A stretch of 64,000 nt of DNA from Hygrocybe punicea (Eukaryota; Basidiomycota; Agaricomycetes; Agaricales; Hygrophoraceae). Shown here piece by piece: positions 1 through 10,810 of the stretch. The translations under genes and the position numbers were made by a program. The notes under the pieces were generated by a model, which saw only the letters and a list, made by a program, of their open reading frames with translations, made no database searches and was not told where the DNA came from. The stretch is from contig OY744469.1 of the NCBI GenBank assembly GCA_963556145.1, positions 4,188,767 to 4,252,766 of the forward strand. Reading direction: 5' to 3'. How positions within the stretch are numbered: the first letter of the stretch is position 1; every line of letters begins with the position of its first letter.

Positions 1-1395
1 TGGTGCGTCAGCCCAGTTGAGGAACAGGAAAGGGTTTGAGGTAAATGTTCGGTCAATTTCAGCATCCCATATTAGAAGGCCTTCTTTTTGCAGCGCAGAC
101 AAATGGTGTAGAGTCGGGAACATAAACGAATCACTGTGCTTCATTTTATTTGGCCCTGGAACAAAGTACGCTGGTGGGACGTATTTTTTCTTGTATCGCC
201 TATCAGGTGGGTGATCGCCAATGATCCATATCGAGATCCAAGTGTCCGACTTTTTCTTCTGGTACAGCTGAGCCCCATCGATCGAGAAGAGGAGGACCAT
301 ATCATCTGGTGTGATTTCCCCACCCTGGACAGCGGATATGTAGTCACTCCCACAGAAAATGTCGTCATAGACTCCCAGAACACCGTGATTTGCTTCAAGT
401 TCCTGAAAAATCTCCCGGGTTCGGTTCCGGCGATATTTCATTGCCCTTGCACCCTCTGGCGACCGCCATAGTGCCTGCAGTTGCGGACCTAGTGGTATTG
501 TGCAAAACTTCTGTCTTGCAACCTTCTTATTTGCAGTACTCTTGACAGGATCATAACGAGGTTCATGGCACTGTGGACATTGCTCCAGACGCAGCCACGG
601 CCCGGTGTACGCCATACAAGAGTTCGGACACATGTCATGCATAATCGGGACAATGCCAGTGAGGTCTGCAATGTACCGTTCAACTTGATATAGGGAGAGC
701 ATTCTAGAGTCCGGGTAACGTTCCAGGATATTGCGCCGAATGGAGTTGTAAGTCTCCTCAGATGCATTGCTGACCGATAGAAAGTTCTTGATTGACAATT
801 TCACATCAGGGTCGTCAATAACGAGAACTTCCTTGGGTGGATTTCGAAGCCGCTCGAGGTGATAGGGATCCATATTGTCGTGTTCGTCACCGAATGAAGC
901 ATTTCGGACAAGTTGGATAAATTGGTGAGCTGTTGCTATCTCCTCGATACAAGTCTCCTGAAATTCTTCCTCAATATCTGCATCTTCGAGATCAACTTGT
1001 CCGGCACCTCTAGCTTCATCAAGTACTGATTCATCCTCAGATGAAGCTTCGAACGAATGGGTATTGATATCTCTCAAATTAGGGATACTGCCGTGGTCAA
1101 ATGCATCATTTTGGTCACCCTGCTCGGAATATTGCTGAGGAGATGATGGATTCGAGTGGGGAACGTCTGCGAGGAGATTTTCAGCTGCAGCATGGCTTGT
1201 CCCGGAACCAGAGGCAATGTTAGGTGCGTCAGGTTGATCGACATCACAATACTGTGGATCATATTGATGAAAATTACAGGAATATCAATGATACGAGTAA
1301 TTACCATGTCTTCAAGCTCATCCGCTCCGTTTTCCAATTCTGGTTCTTCATCAAGGACCTCTCTTGCCTTTTCTTTGCCTTTTCTCCATCAGCAA
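1..1395 (-). pseudogene. Plavaka-type (fungal CACTA, Tnp2-like) transposase, partial
   Basis: On the minus strand this reads as the central part of a Plavaka/Tnp2-like transposase and runs off the window start with no stop. Visible blocks in order are an acidic region, DMCPNSCMAYTG, a CPQC zinc-binding pair, and SIDGAQLYQ followed by VPGPNKMKHSDSF and LHHLSALQKEGLLIWDAE. These blocks are shared with the relic at 39.9-42.5 kb and with known Plavaka proteins. A 53-bp intron (1252-1304, GTAATT..CACAG) joins ELEDM to YCDVDQ in frame. The N-terminal zinc-binding segment of such a protein lies detached at 4061-4362, so the gene is split by about 2.6 kb of other DNA. The family moves DNA by cut and paste. 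The family call is firm; whether both pieces were one copy is inferred. Confidence 0.8.
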
Positions 1396-1884
1396 AACAG
1401 TCGTTTTGGTATAGAGTGATATAGATACCTGTCAAAACCATAGTAATCCATAGACGCTTATAGACAACCCCGATTTGTATAGTGTTGTATAGATCTGGAT
1501 AGAATGCCTGTCACTCTATGTAGCAGAGGATAGACAACCTCTCCTTCTACACAGGTACTGTCCTGCCCAGTCCTACACACAGTTGCTAGATACTTCATAT
1601 ATACTACAATATAGCCTCAAAATGTTAATATTGTTAATAACCGTCAACTTTGTGAAATTCTTCTAAGTCCAACATTTGTCCCTGTTTGGTACGGTTCATT
1701 CCCTAGCCAGCCAGCAGCGCGAGAGGCCAGACACATGGCAACGGCGAGGACAACGAGCAAGATGGAGTGAACAATAGGACCAGGATTCTAGCTGAGGTAT
1801 GTTATTTTTTATCATTTACTATTCTATTTTACAAGAACTCACCCCGATAAAGATATCACAAAAGGAGGGTGTTGCTGCGCTACC

Positions 1885-2560
1885 CCAGCTCAACCTCGTT
1901 CACAAAAGACCCCACAGCCCTCCTCCGAGCCCCTCCCATGTCCAGGTGCAGAACGTTCGAGTCCAAACTCGAACTTTCCGCCAAAATAGGTAATTTCTTT
2001 TCTTTTGTTAATTTGACACACTTGCTTTCGCTGTCCCAGCCCAACCACATCCCCGAACGACTCCATGGCCCTCCTCTGAGCTTCTCCCACCTCCCGTTCG
2101 AGCCTAAATTCAAATGTTTGCCCCAAACACGTAATTTTTTTTCTTTTGTTAATTTATCTATCTAACTCCCTCCCTCCACTCCCCTGGCCCAACTACATCC
2201 CCAAATGACCCCACCGCCCCCCTCTTGCCCTGCCATGGCGCAACGTTCGAACTCGAACTCGAACTCGGACATTGCACCAAAAAAGGTAATCGTCTTTTTA
2301 TTCTTCCTTTGGTCCCTCCAACCCACCTCCCTTTACTGCCCTGGCCCAGCCGCATCCCCAAACACTCCACGGCCCCCTCCCGAGCCCCTCCTGCCTGGCA
2401 TGGCAGAATGTTCGAGCCCAAACTCGAACGTTCCGCCAAAAGAGGTAATGTCTTTTTTTGCTACTTTTGGTTCCGCTGCCCCATCTCCGTGCACTTCCCT
2501 AGCCCCACCACCCTCAAGCAACCCTAAGGCCCTCCTCAGAAACACTCCCACCTCCTGAAT
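1885..2560 (+). repeat. Diverged tandem repeat, unit about 150 bp, 4-5 copies
   Basis: Units share a C-rich start (CATCCCC-AA-GA-TCCA-GGCC) near 1888, 2044, 2190 and 2348, spaced 146-158 bp. Each then has a segment of the type CGTTCGAACTCGAAC, a CCAAAA run and GGTAAT followed by a T-rich tract. The last part of each unit looks like an exon end with a 5' splice donor. A fifth, incomplete unit ends near 2560. Origin unknown; it may be a multiplied exon-intron junction. Confidence 0.65.
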
Positions 2561-2574
2561 GGGAGTGTGCTGTG

Positions 2575-3087
2575 TGCCGCGGAACGTCAGTTGCGCCCAT
2601 TTGCTTGCGGCGTAGGTGACTGTCAGCGACGGTACAAGAATATGAACGGATTGCGGTACCATTATCAGCATTCAGGCGAACATGGCGCTCACGGGCCCTG
2701 CTTGCTAGCGGATTGCACGACCTTCTGAGTGGGGGAAAGAGTGGTGTCCCGGTTGGGGGGAGCACGCAGAGTTCCCGGCATGCGAGCAGGCAGGGAAGTC
2801 ACGATCACATCGGGATATCGACACCTGTGCTGCAACAGCAACCCCAGCTCCAACCTCAGCCCCAGCAGCCCCAGCCCCAGCCACCCCAATATAGCCAGCA
2901 GCCGCAGCAGACCTATGCGTATACGGCCCAACAGCAAGCGCAACTAGCTTACCAGCAACAGTATGCGCAACACCAACGGGCGCAGTATCAGCAGCAGCAG
3001 GTGCAGGCACACGCTCATGCACACGCTCAAATTTCGAATATGGGGATGTACATGTCGTGGATGGAGTTCAACATGGCTGACGGTTGA
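2575..3087 (+). pseudogene. C2H2 zinc-finger transcription factor, 3' fragment
   Basis: The plus strand reads RPFACGVGDCQRRYKNMNG followed by LRYHYQHSGEH, a C-X4-C-X12-H zinc finger of the type seen in fungal Sfp1-like regulators. A frame change follows near 2695; the other frame continues LLASGLHDLL, then a glutamine/proline-rich tail (about residues 35-100 of the open frame from 2713) and a stop at 3085-3087. In the family the finger and the LLASG segment are contiguous, so a 1-2 base indel has broken the copy. There is no 5' part. It is best read as a captured, dead fragment of a host gene; the Sfp1 comparison is from memory. Confidence 0.6.
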
Positions 3088-3454
3088 AATGATCTGACAG
3101 GAGGAAGGGATCGTGATTTCTGGTACTTCGGACAACCACATTCACCTCACATTCATTGCGGTCCTCGTTCGTTTCGTCCGCGGCCGTGTGGTCGCCGGTC
3201 TCAAAAGTATAAAGTATACATACGCTAACATATCTATTTGTCTATGTCGCCTCAGCTTCCACCTGGGTCTTCTCCGTGGTTGGGCCGTCGTCGGGATCGA
3301 CCGACAATCACCCGTGTCTGCCGCCCTCGCCTGCGGTATAGATTCTGTCTTGATCTCTTGTTGTCTTGCACCTTTGTCTCGCTCGACATACACTATCGGC
3401 TTGGTTATCCTCCACATTCATACTGATTCTGAAAACAAAAATCTCTATGTCTAG

Positions 3455-3775
3455 CACAAGTCAAATCAGACCTCGAGACTCTGCTCAATCGCCTCCACAT
3501 CCTTCTCATTGGCCCAGGCCTCGGACGAGAACAATACATGCAACATTATGCGGACCTTGCCCTCTGCCTCGCACCCACGGCCTGTTTGTCGTCCTGGACG
3601 CTGACACCCTCTTGATATTGGAACAGTTTATCACGCCATGGTCCTGTAAGTTCTTTACCATCACGACCGCCAAAATTTTGTGTTCATTTCAAAGCAGGTC
3701 CTCACACGTTTACAAGCTCGCACAAGGCGCCGTCACGCTCTCGCGTCGCGCCTGACTCAGAGGCAGTCAAATTCA
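3455..3775 (+). pseudogene. ATP-dependent NAD(P)H-hydrate dehydratase (Nnr2/CARKD-like), internal fragment
   Basis: One frame reads [20 protein letters not shown] and, after a frame change near 3582, another reads [17 protein letters not shown]. These match the ribokinase-like core of Nnr2/CARKD (an IGPGLGR glycine-rich motif, then a VLDAD motif), the enzyme that repairs hydrated NAD(P)H. After a possible intron (GTAAGT near 3647), KLAQGAVTLSRRA resembles the GGVTVLKG block of the family. The rest of the enzyme is absent. The copy is frameshifted and truncated, and lies with the zinc-finger fragment inside the Plavaka-splitting insertion, so it was probably carried there. Confidence 0.6.
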
Positions 3776-4060
3776 CTGACTCATGAAATCCCACTCGTGC
3801 TGAACCAGAGCCGGGGTTAGCATATGTTTGTAGTAGTAGATCAATACAATTATTTTTTCTTTTCTTTTATATGACAACGAAAGAATATAAAATATAAAAT
3901 AAGTGCTCTGGCTACATTCTAGATGTGACTATGTGGGACTATACAGATAATTGACTAGTCTATACAGCTCGGTACAGGTGAGACAGCCAGCTGCATAGAC
4001 TCGCATAGATTTTGCATGGGACTATACAGATTTAGACATATAAAGAAGTAGTCTATGACT

Positions 4061-4362
4061 CTATGACTCTATGGATGTCTGCACAGCACGTGGCAGACCT
4101 GTACCGCTAACGGTTGTTTTGCTGATGTCGACAACACAGGTCTGTTTTGTGTGTTTCCGTTGTGTTGAACACGGCGAAGTTGCTGATACGACTTTTTCGA
4201 TGCCAGGAATGCACGAAATTCGGGGGAAAGTTTGTCGGCTTCTCGGTACTTTGCATGTCTCTGGTATGTAGACAGAGAAACTTCTTTTGGTGGCTGGCCG
4301 CAGCGTTTTGAGCAATCACAAAAACGGGTGGGACCTTTTGAGCTGTTGACCTTAGGCATCAT
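4061..4362 (-). pseudogene. Plavaka transposase N-terminal zinc-binding fragment
   Basis: The minus strand from 4362 gives MMPKVNSSKG, then FCDCSKRCG and EVSLSTYQRHAKYREADKLS. CDC-X3-C followed by VS.STY.RHA is the usual N-terminus of Plavaka proteins. The frame ends after about 95 residues, where the rest of the gene (1-1395, same strand) would be expected. This supports a single transposase gene split by an insertion. Confidence 0.7.
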
Positions 4363-4703
4363 GTAGATATAAAACGAATGTACAATGGCCTACGAAATGC
4401 CGCATCCCAAATATCTCTAAGTCCTTCCTTCTTAATCGGGTAGTGACACTACTCAGAACGGTTCAAACGTTCGTTAATAAACCAGCCGGATATCATTCCA
4501 ACTCGATTCATATCGGTTCATTCACTCAGACTCGGGCTGACTCATTGCAATTCATGTCGATTTTCACTGGGGATAATCACCGAACCATCCGCCTCGCTGG
4601 GCTGAGAAAGATCGATTATCATGCCACGGAGCTCATACTGCCTTCGGCCATCGGAGCGGAAGCCTCCATCGTTGAGTATCTCGACTCTCGATGACTGGGT
4701 CAT

Positions 4704-4802
4704 CAGGAAATCGGGGAGAGTCGAGTCCAAATGATCAATAATTCCATTGTACTTATTTGGCTAGGTATAACATTAATATTGCAATTCCCCGATTTCCTGA
4801 TG
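4704..4802. repeat. 17-bp perfect inverted repeat upstream of the KAT14-like gene
   Basis: CATCAGGAAATCGGGGA (ending at 4717) recurs as its exact reverse complement TCCCCGATTTCCTGATG at 4786-4802, separated by 68 bp. It could form a stem-loop in the 5' leader or be the footprint of a small element. It ends just before the minisatellite and 63 bp before the chosen start codon. Confidence 0.75.
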
Positions 4803-4859
4803 GCTCAGCACTCAGCGCTCAGCGCTCAGCACTCAGCACTCAGTACTCAGCGCTCAGCT
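4803..4859 (+). repeat. 7-bp minisatellite (CTCAGCR)n
   Basis: About eight tandem copies of a 7-base unit of the type CTCAGCA/CTCAGCG end 6 bases before the start codon of the KAT14-like gene. It lies in the presumed 5' leader and is likely to vary in copy number between strains. Confidence 0.85.
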
Positions 4860-4865
4860 CAAGGG

Positions 4866-6417
4866 ATGGCGGACGCCTCAGACTCTGACAGTGATTCAGC
4901 GGGTTCAGTCTATGCAACTTACACCACGGAAAGGGTACGTAACTTGAATAAATTCCCAAATCACGCCGTTGCAAAACGCCTTCACAAGCCCAGAATAAGA
5001 GAAGAAAAGTGGACAGTAGGCGGAACCATTCAGCGAGAGACCATATATTGGCACCTCTATCATTTACACCCCTCTTGGATTTACTCGTACACGACAGTCC
5101 ACATACAGCCGACTCTTCATTCGAGAAGTTATTCGAAGCATTGCTACCCGAGTATTTGCAAAAGAGAGCAATCATTCAGGAGACGGAAAGCGAAGTGGAC
5201 GAATTTGTGGGTTCTTTTCAATCAAATCTCTTATTCGATTTATTTTGCAGTTATATTCTTGTCTAGGGTCAAATTCTTCGGTCTATGACACGTTATGAGG
5301 CTTCGTCTTTAATCGAGAAAATGCATTCTGGTGAATTGAGCGGACCATCACCTGTGGTAGAAGCGGTTCTGATGCGAAAACTTAAACTTCAGCGTGTAAG
5401 TTTCCTTTGGATACTGCTACCGTCTTTGAATGCAACGTTGTTCCAGGAAAGGCGACGAGTCGGTTTGCCAGCAGAAGTTTTCACAAAGGATTCATACAAA
5501 GGTCCCGTTCACCAATTGTCTTCCGTGCGACCGCCACCAGCCGTGAATTCTCAAGTAATTGATGCGCTGTACTCGATAAAAACGACTGCATACGAATGCT
5601 CTTTCCTTTCACGTCTTTCTGGTGAGGTGCAAGGCCAGACGTTCAGAGTTATATCTGTGGACTGGGATACAGTCTCCCCCTGGATGAGACTTATGAATGA
5701 CATAAGGGACCACTATAGTATGGTGCAGTATGTTACACCTCAAATACCTTCAAGGTATCGACTTATGATCCACAATTAGTCCTGAACGAGAACAGCCTCA
5801 TGAGATTTCGGCCCCAATTACTTATGTTTCCCTTCAACCCTGTCATCTGGATCAAGTCCACGAGCTCCTTTCTCGTGTCTTTTGGAATTCAATCAATGGT
5901 TCCCTTCGAACTCACGATTGAAGCAATTGAACCACTGACGCCTATCCTGTTCAGTTGCCGATTCGCTTCAATACTGTCCCGAGAAGTCTACAATCATTGC
6001 GACATACAAACGACTGGTTGTAGGGGCCGCAATTCTGAGCTCTCCACAAGAAACCTATATAACTTATTTAGCTGTCAAGGCCGGTTGGGAGTATTCACAG
6101 ATAGCAACGTTGGTCACGGATACTTGTAGAGTCTGTCTCTGACTTGACTTGCTGTTTGATACAGAACGATGCTTTATCACCTTATAACATCAAATCCTAA
6201 TAAAGATATTACACTTCACGTATCCGCCAATAACTCTGCAATGGTTCGCACATCCATCTTAGCGGTACCAATTTAACCTGATGGTTGCTTTTCCCAGTTA
6301 CTTTACAACCGCTTCGGCTTCAAGGCCGAAGAGTTTGTGGCAGGATTTTATGAAGATTACGTTGATCCTAGATCACGGACGTCGAAAAATGCGTTCCGGT
6401 TGCGATTGCGGCGATGA
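4866..6417 (+). CDS. KAT14/CSRP2BP-like GNAT acetyltransferase
   Basis: Nine exons: 4866-4934, 4994-5206, 5267-5395, 5447-5621, 5673-5727, 5780-5898, 5955-6108, 6165-6243 and 6298-6417. They join in phase into 370 residues, with introns of 51-60 bp. The N-terminus is acidic/serine-rich with a basic KRRKVDSRR patch that could be a nuclear signal. The last 150 residues form a GNAT domain: YVSLQPCHLDQVHELLSRVF, TIIATYKRLVVGAAIL, ETYITYLAVKAGW, DITLHVSANNSAM, LLYNRFGFKAEEFV and FYEDYVDPRS. These match the C-terminal domain of KAT14 (CSRP2BP), the acetyltransferase of the metazoan ATAC complex, so a nuclear lysine acetyltransferase role is expected. The acetyl-CoA loop reads YSQIATT where human KAT14 has RRAGIAT, so the usual glycine is replaced. 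Family call firm; substrate unknown. Some donors (GTGGGT, GTTGGT) are weak. Confidence 0.85.
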
Positions 6418-6775
6418 CCGAAGATTGAAAAATGTTATGAAAGGGTATGTTGAGGCACGTTCATCGTATTGCCTCCTAATCAGCATGCTTGTTATGTTTT
6501 GGTCCTTTCAATGTATTGACATCTTTTGTTTGCTCCAGACAACGGTGACTTTCAAGACTCTGATGATCATATTAGTACGGGTTAGAATGAGATTGATTAT
6601 TATCATTGTACATTGCAGTCGAGCGGTCCTGGAGCTACATTACAACCAGAGCAGGTAGGTCGTGCGTTTTATACATGCTCACGCTCATTGGGATAACCTC
6701 TTTCAAATGAATAACAAGAATAAGATAGACATGCCGAAGAAATGAAAACATTGTTTCGAACTTTCTGGCCATTCC
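6418..6775. other. Intergenic 3' region between convergent genes
   Basis: It lies between the ends of the acetyltransferase and the convergent 350-residue gene. Several intron-like signals (GTATGT at 6445, GTAGGT near 6655) suggest a spliced 3' untranslated region or a small extra exon, but no product can be supported. Confidence 0.4.
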
Positions 6776-7828
6776 TCAAGGCGGCGATAGCGGACGTTTC
6801 ATCGTTGGCCGCATAGCCTCGTCTCCGGGAGAACCATTGCAGGTATCTGCAAGGCTCATCGCTCTTCGTTTAGCCGCAACGTCCTGGTTGCGTTGCAATG
6901 GTTGTGGCGGTAAATCCCATTGCCAAATGACTGTCTTCCCTGACTCCTGTGTAACGCACGAAGATTCTTGGGTTAGCCCGACCTTCTCACATCTCTTCAA
7001 AGACGTCGAAGACTGGAGCCACTGGAGCGAATGATCTGCCAGATCGTTTCCTCTGATATCACGGTGTTGACCATGGCCATTGCACTCGAACGAGGACACC
7101 GCAGCGTCGTAGGTCCAATCGCCATTCGTGGAGCTCGGACTTCCTGTTATCTGCCCACTCACGGACTTTCTCCTCCCCACGCATCTTTTCTTCAACGCCC
7201 TAATGTCACCACGCGTCTCCTCACCCACCGGTTTCGACAGCGGCGTTTTCGCTGTTGGCGCCATGCGAATATCTGTCTTCGCGTTCCCGATCATAGAGTG
7301 ACTGCGCGGCCGGGTCCGTTGCAGGCTCCCCCTCCCTCCCCCAGCGACGACAGCGGCCTTCACGCTCCCAATAGCGTCCGTCTGCTTGAGATCCCGCTCT
7401 GCTAGTGGCTTAAATTGCATTTGCGACTTCTCTAACACTTCTTTTACCATCTCCGCCCATTCGGCCCAATCGTACAACTGGTGTATCATCAATTTAAACG
7501 TGAAAGGGTATCGTTCCCCCAATGGAAACTTCGTAACTCTATGAAAGATGGTCTCCAACTTGTTTCGGGGTAAATCAGAAGAGGAAGGGCGGCCACCGAT
7601 TTGGTCTTGTCCAATGTCAACTCTTTGAGCCCTAGCGGTCAGGAGAGTCTCAAGCCTCTGGAGGACAGATGCGAGGTCGGCGGAGACCTGATAATTGTCA
7701 CCGACATCGCCATGGACAAGCGTAGTTGTTGAAGCGTCATCGCGATTCCGGGATCCCAGCGATGCCAGATGTTCGAAGAAGTCGAAAAGTCGAGCGAACT
7801 CCGCCGTCTTGACTTTGACGTCGCTCAT
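6776..7828 (-). CDS. Hypothetical protein, 350 residues
   Basis: This is an uninterrupted frame from ATG at 7828 to a stop at 6776, transcribed towards the acetyltransferase and tandem with the phosphatase. I recognise no family. The N-terminal half (residues 1-150) is helical-looking, with FARLFDFFEHLASL, a leucine-spaced segment SADLASVLQRLETLLTARA, and YDWAEWAEMVKEVLEKSQ. The second half is basic, low in hydrophobics and rich in Ser/Thr/Arg (for example RTRPRSHSM, KKRCVGRRKSVSG), suggesting a disordered and possibly nuclear or nucleic-acid-binding tail. There is no signal peptide or membrane segment. Length, codon use and its place in a gene island favour a real gene. An unnoticed intron in the tail is possible. 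Confidence 0.55.
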   Translation of the reverse strand: MSDVKVKTAEFARLFDFFEHLASLGSRNRDDASTTTLVHGDVGDNYQVSADLASVLQRLETLLTARAQRVDIGQDQIGGRPSSSDLPRNKLETIFHRVTKFPLGERYPFTFKLMIHQLYDWAEWAEMVKEVLEKSQMQFKPLAERDLKQTDAIGSVKAAVVAGGGRGSLQRTRPRSHSMIGNAKTDIRMAPTAKTPLSKPVGEETRGDIRALKKRCVGRRKSVSGQITGSPSSTNGDWTYDAAVSSFECNGHGQHRDIRGNDLADHSLQWLQSSTSLKRCEKVGLTQESSCVTQESGKTVIWQWDLPPQPLQRNQDVAAKRRAMSLADTCNGSPGDEAMRPTMKRPLSPP

Positions 7829-8327
7829 CGTCGGATGTTTTCGGGGAGGTTGAAATAATTAGTGTGAATCAAGGCTGTGGCACACCTCGGCAAGGATTTT
7901 CGCAAGGAACGGACTGGTTATCGGTTTAAAAGAGTTCGTTTGGCTGCCACGCGTGGATGTGGCCTTTTTGGAAAGTGAAGACGGAGCTGAAAATGTGGCA
8001 TTGCGCAAGATACATTTCAACTCTGGTGGCTTCGGTCCCCAAGGTTGCTAGCAACCACGAGAGCGGTTACCGTCTTGTCTTTCCGAACCTCACTTGCAGA
8101 CAAACCTGGGTCCAACACAAGGATCACGCTTTGAATGTCCTCGATCTTACCAAAAAAAAACCGCTGCGAAGACGGCAATACAATTACGGAACAGAAAATG
8201 CAAGAACATCGTGTTAAGTTTACTATGAAAGCCTAATTGTAACCTGTAGGATGTAGGCACCTATGTCCTGCACTCTGAAGTAATTATAACATCTTGATTG
8301 CGAACCCGCCCGCTCACAAGCAGTCTG
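7829..8327. other. Intergenic region, presumed promoter of the 350-residue gene
   Basis: This holds the 5' flank of the minus-strand hypothetical gene and the 3' end of the phosphatase gene. An 86-codon frame on the plus strand (7957-8217) has no recognisable features and is not called. Nothing else stands out. Confidence 0.4.
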
Positions 8328-10810
8328 TCACAGAGGCGGCGCCCCAAGTCCAGCAAGTATCATCTGATCGATGGTCTGATCGTTCTCTGTGCGTTTGTAC
8401 GTCTTGATCGTCTCTCCATAGTCAGAAATATCGAATATCCGGAACCGACGATCGAAGCTATGGATTTTCAAAGTTCAATGATTCAAAGGCAACGAGAGAA
8501 GAAGCTTACCCGATTTTTCCATATCCAGAGTAGGAACTATAAAGGGAGTGACAAAGAGTGAAGAACTAGAAGAGAGGGAAAGCTTACCCTCCACCTCCAA
8601 AACATAGCCAAATACCTTGGACACGTCGGCAATTTTCGGTAACTACAAACGAAATGAGCGATAAGTTCAGTGTAACTGCCGTGGCCAGACAGCCTCACTA
8701 TGGTCATGTCCGTTCCCGACTACCTTGACCTCACAGACATTCTTTGCAGCGACATGACCACTCTCCAGAGCCTGAAGCAGCCCCTTAACGAAGAACCCCC
8801 CATTGGTGGACGAAGCGCCTGGTGGCTCGTTACCGCGCAACCCAACATCGAGTGGCCTGTTGGTTCGGGGATCGTTATCTGCCTTGGAGAACGATTCTTG
8901 TCTGGAAGCTGGACGTTACAAGAGAATGGATCATGACAAGACGGGAAGTTACAGAGGAATATGGAAAAACATCAGAGCATTAGGCTTCGCCAGCCGTCTC
9001 GTAGTGGGAGTAAGCTGGTCGTCCGATTGGCGTTGCCAGATACTGTCCAGATCCCTTCCGGTATCGGGGCGGAACGGCCGTTTGATTTGGTTGATGGAGG
9101 CCGACTCTTGCAAGAACCACTGAATTTGGTTCTAGTGAAAGGTCAAGGTGGGAAGAAATAACGACACATGAAATACTAGTATACCTCGTGGATGTAATCG
9201 TAGTCCGTGGCATGGAATCCGAACAGGTCCAAGAACCCTTTGGAATATCCTCCTGAATCTAGGAAGTATAGTGTAAGCAAGTGTGTTTTTGAGCTGGGCA
9301 AGAACGTCACTACGCAATACCAAACGTCACACAACTAACTCACGGATCGGCACTCTTGACTTTCAACACATAATTGCCCACTCCATGAATGTCCCTGGGG
9401 CCACGTTGGACCAAGCTATACGGCAACGCTTGCATAAGTTTCAGCTGCTCCTCTCGGGTAGCTCCATTTTCATCGTCGTGGTTGCCAAACACCGCCGCCC
9501 ACGGAATGCCCTTCTCCGTCACCGCCCGGGCGAACTTCGCCAGGACAGACTTAGGGTCCCAGGATGTTCCTTGTCCATTAAGCTGATCACCGGTGAAGAC
9601 CACTAAAGATGGCTTTTCTTCATCGAGGACGTGGCCCAGCAGCGAGGTAGTCAGATTGTCAGAACGAGAGCAGGGGGAAAGAATAGTGTCTCTGCACTTT
9701 CCACGAGAGACAGAATAGTGGAGGTCGGCAACTTGGAGGATTCTGAATTTTCCATCATGAGAGAAGTGGAGAGGAGGTGCGCGGGGTGGGACTAAAGATA
9801 TGAGACGAGTTAGAACTCGAGCAATGACAGCATATTGAAAAAGCATACTTTTTACGCCTCTTCGATAAGTCACAGACACCTCCTCCACCCTACCCTCCTG
9901 CTCAGGTGTCACAGGGGGTTCCAGTCTCGTAAATCCATACCAGGGTTGATCTTCACCAAAAAGCACATCAAGTTCGGTAATCAAATCTCGATGTCGTTCC
10001 TGTGTGCTCATCTCACTAAGCGTCTTGCCTAACCGATACCATAAGAAAAGCGGTGGTGCATGAGGTACGCCGTCTCTGATTGAGCGATTGACTTTCTCCC
10101 AAACATCAGTGGGGGAATCGGGCTTTGGAACTTGCTCGTCAGGGAGAAGGCGAAGGTCGGTAATGAGGTTGACATCTTGGCGGCGAGTGCGACGGTAGTA
10201 AATATTCTACGTGATGTTCTGTAGGGGTAACACATGATATGTTGGCGTGTACGCACCAGGTGCCATATCCCAGATTGAAGGTTCAAATTTCGGTCCACTC
10301 TGACCCACTTGCCCTTGATGGCGTCTTTTTCGACTGTAGACGAGGGACCACAAAAATCCACGAATGATGGATTCATGAAGCAGCGGGAAATACGTATTTC
10401 GGAAACTGTATGCCATGTCATATTCGAAACCAGACAAACTAAGTAGAAGCGTTCATTTACGCACGGCCTGTGTCGTGAGGCAACAACGGCGCCCAGACAT
10501 CCAAAGGAAGGCTGGCGGGGTCGACGTTCTGATTTTCAGAATCAGTGACATTCCACCAATCCACGCCGTCGTGAACAGTATCAGATCCAGTGGCTGCAGT
10601 GTTCCCTCCAGAGCCATCCTGAGGGGTTCCACCGGTCATTGTTATAACGTCCCATGATTGCCAGCCCAGCCTTTGAAGTGAGCCTGGCCCGTGAGTCGGT
10701 TGATACAGAATGAAAACGAAGGTGAGAAGAAATGAAAACCCAATGACAGCGGTCATTGGGACACATATTGACCTTAAAAAGCGGAAAAATTGGAACAGAG
10801 AAAAGGCCAT
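8328..10810 (-). CDS. DCR2-like calcineurin-type metallophosphatase
   Basis: Ten exons on the minus strand: 10810-10465, 10405-10257, 10206-9849, 9791-9344, 9293-9185, 9119-8953, 8901-8699, 8642-8588, 8536-8510 and 8457-8328. They join in phase into 663 residues. Residues 15-40 hold one hydrophobic membrane anchor (MTAVIGFSFLLTFVFILY). The middle region (DAIKGKWVRVDRNLN, LFLWYRLGKTL, LDVLFGEDQPWYGFTRLEPP) is typical of Dcr2/Sia1 proteins. The metallophosphoesterase domain shows all metal-binding blocks: ADLHYS, FTGDQ, FGNHDDE and GNGHDH, followed by LCFGGGGSYSGYGK. In yeast Dcr2 dephosphorylates Sic1 and Ire1, affecting cell-cycle start and the unfolded protein response; that role here is inferred. 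The gene looks complete and functional. Confidence 0.93.

Larger units (their letters stand above)
1420..4070. mobile_element. Insertion splitting the Plavaka gene and carrying host gene pieces
   Basis: This stretch separates the two transposase pieces. Its left margin (1410-1640) and right margin (3910-4080) are both rich in short TATAG/CTATA motifs, and the two ends read similarly in inverted orientation (TATAGAGTGATATAGAT near 1408; CATAGAGTCATAGAC on the minus strand near 4075). That is the look of subterminal repeats of a CACTA-like element. Inside are a tandem repeat, part of a zinc-finger gene and part of a dehydratase gene, all read on the plus strand. No clear target-site duplication was found, so the exact ends and the transposon class are inferred. 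Confidence 0.45.

Noticed and set aside
7957..8561. Small plus-strand frames (7957-8217, 8298-8561)
   Set aside because: The second overlaps the final exons of the phosphatase gene in antisense, and the first lacks any conserved feature.
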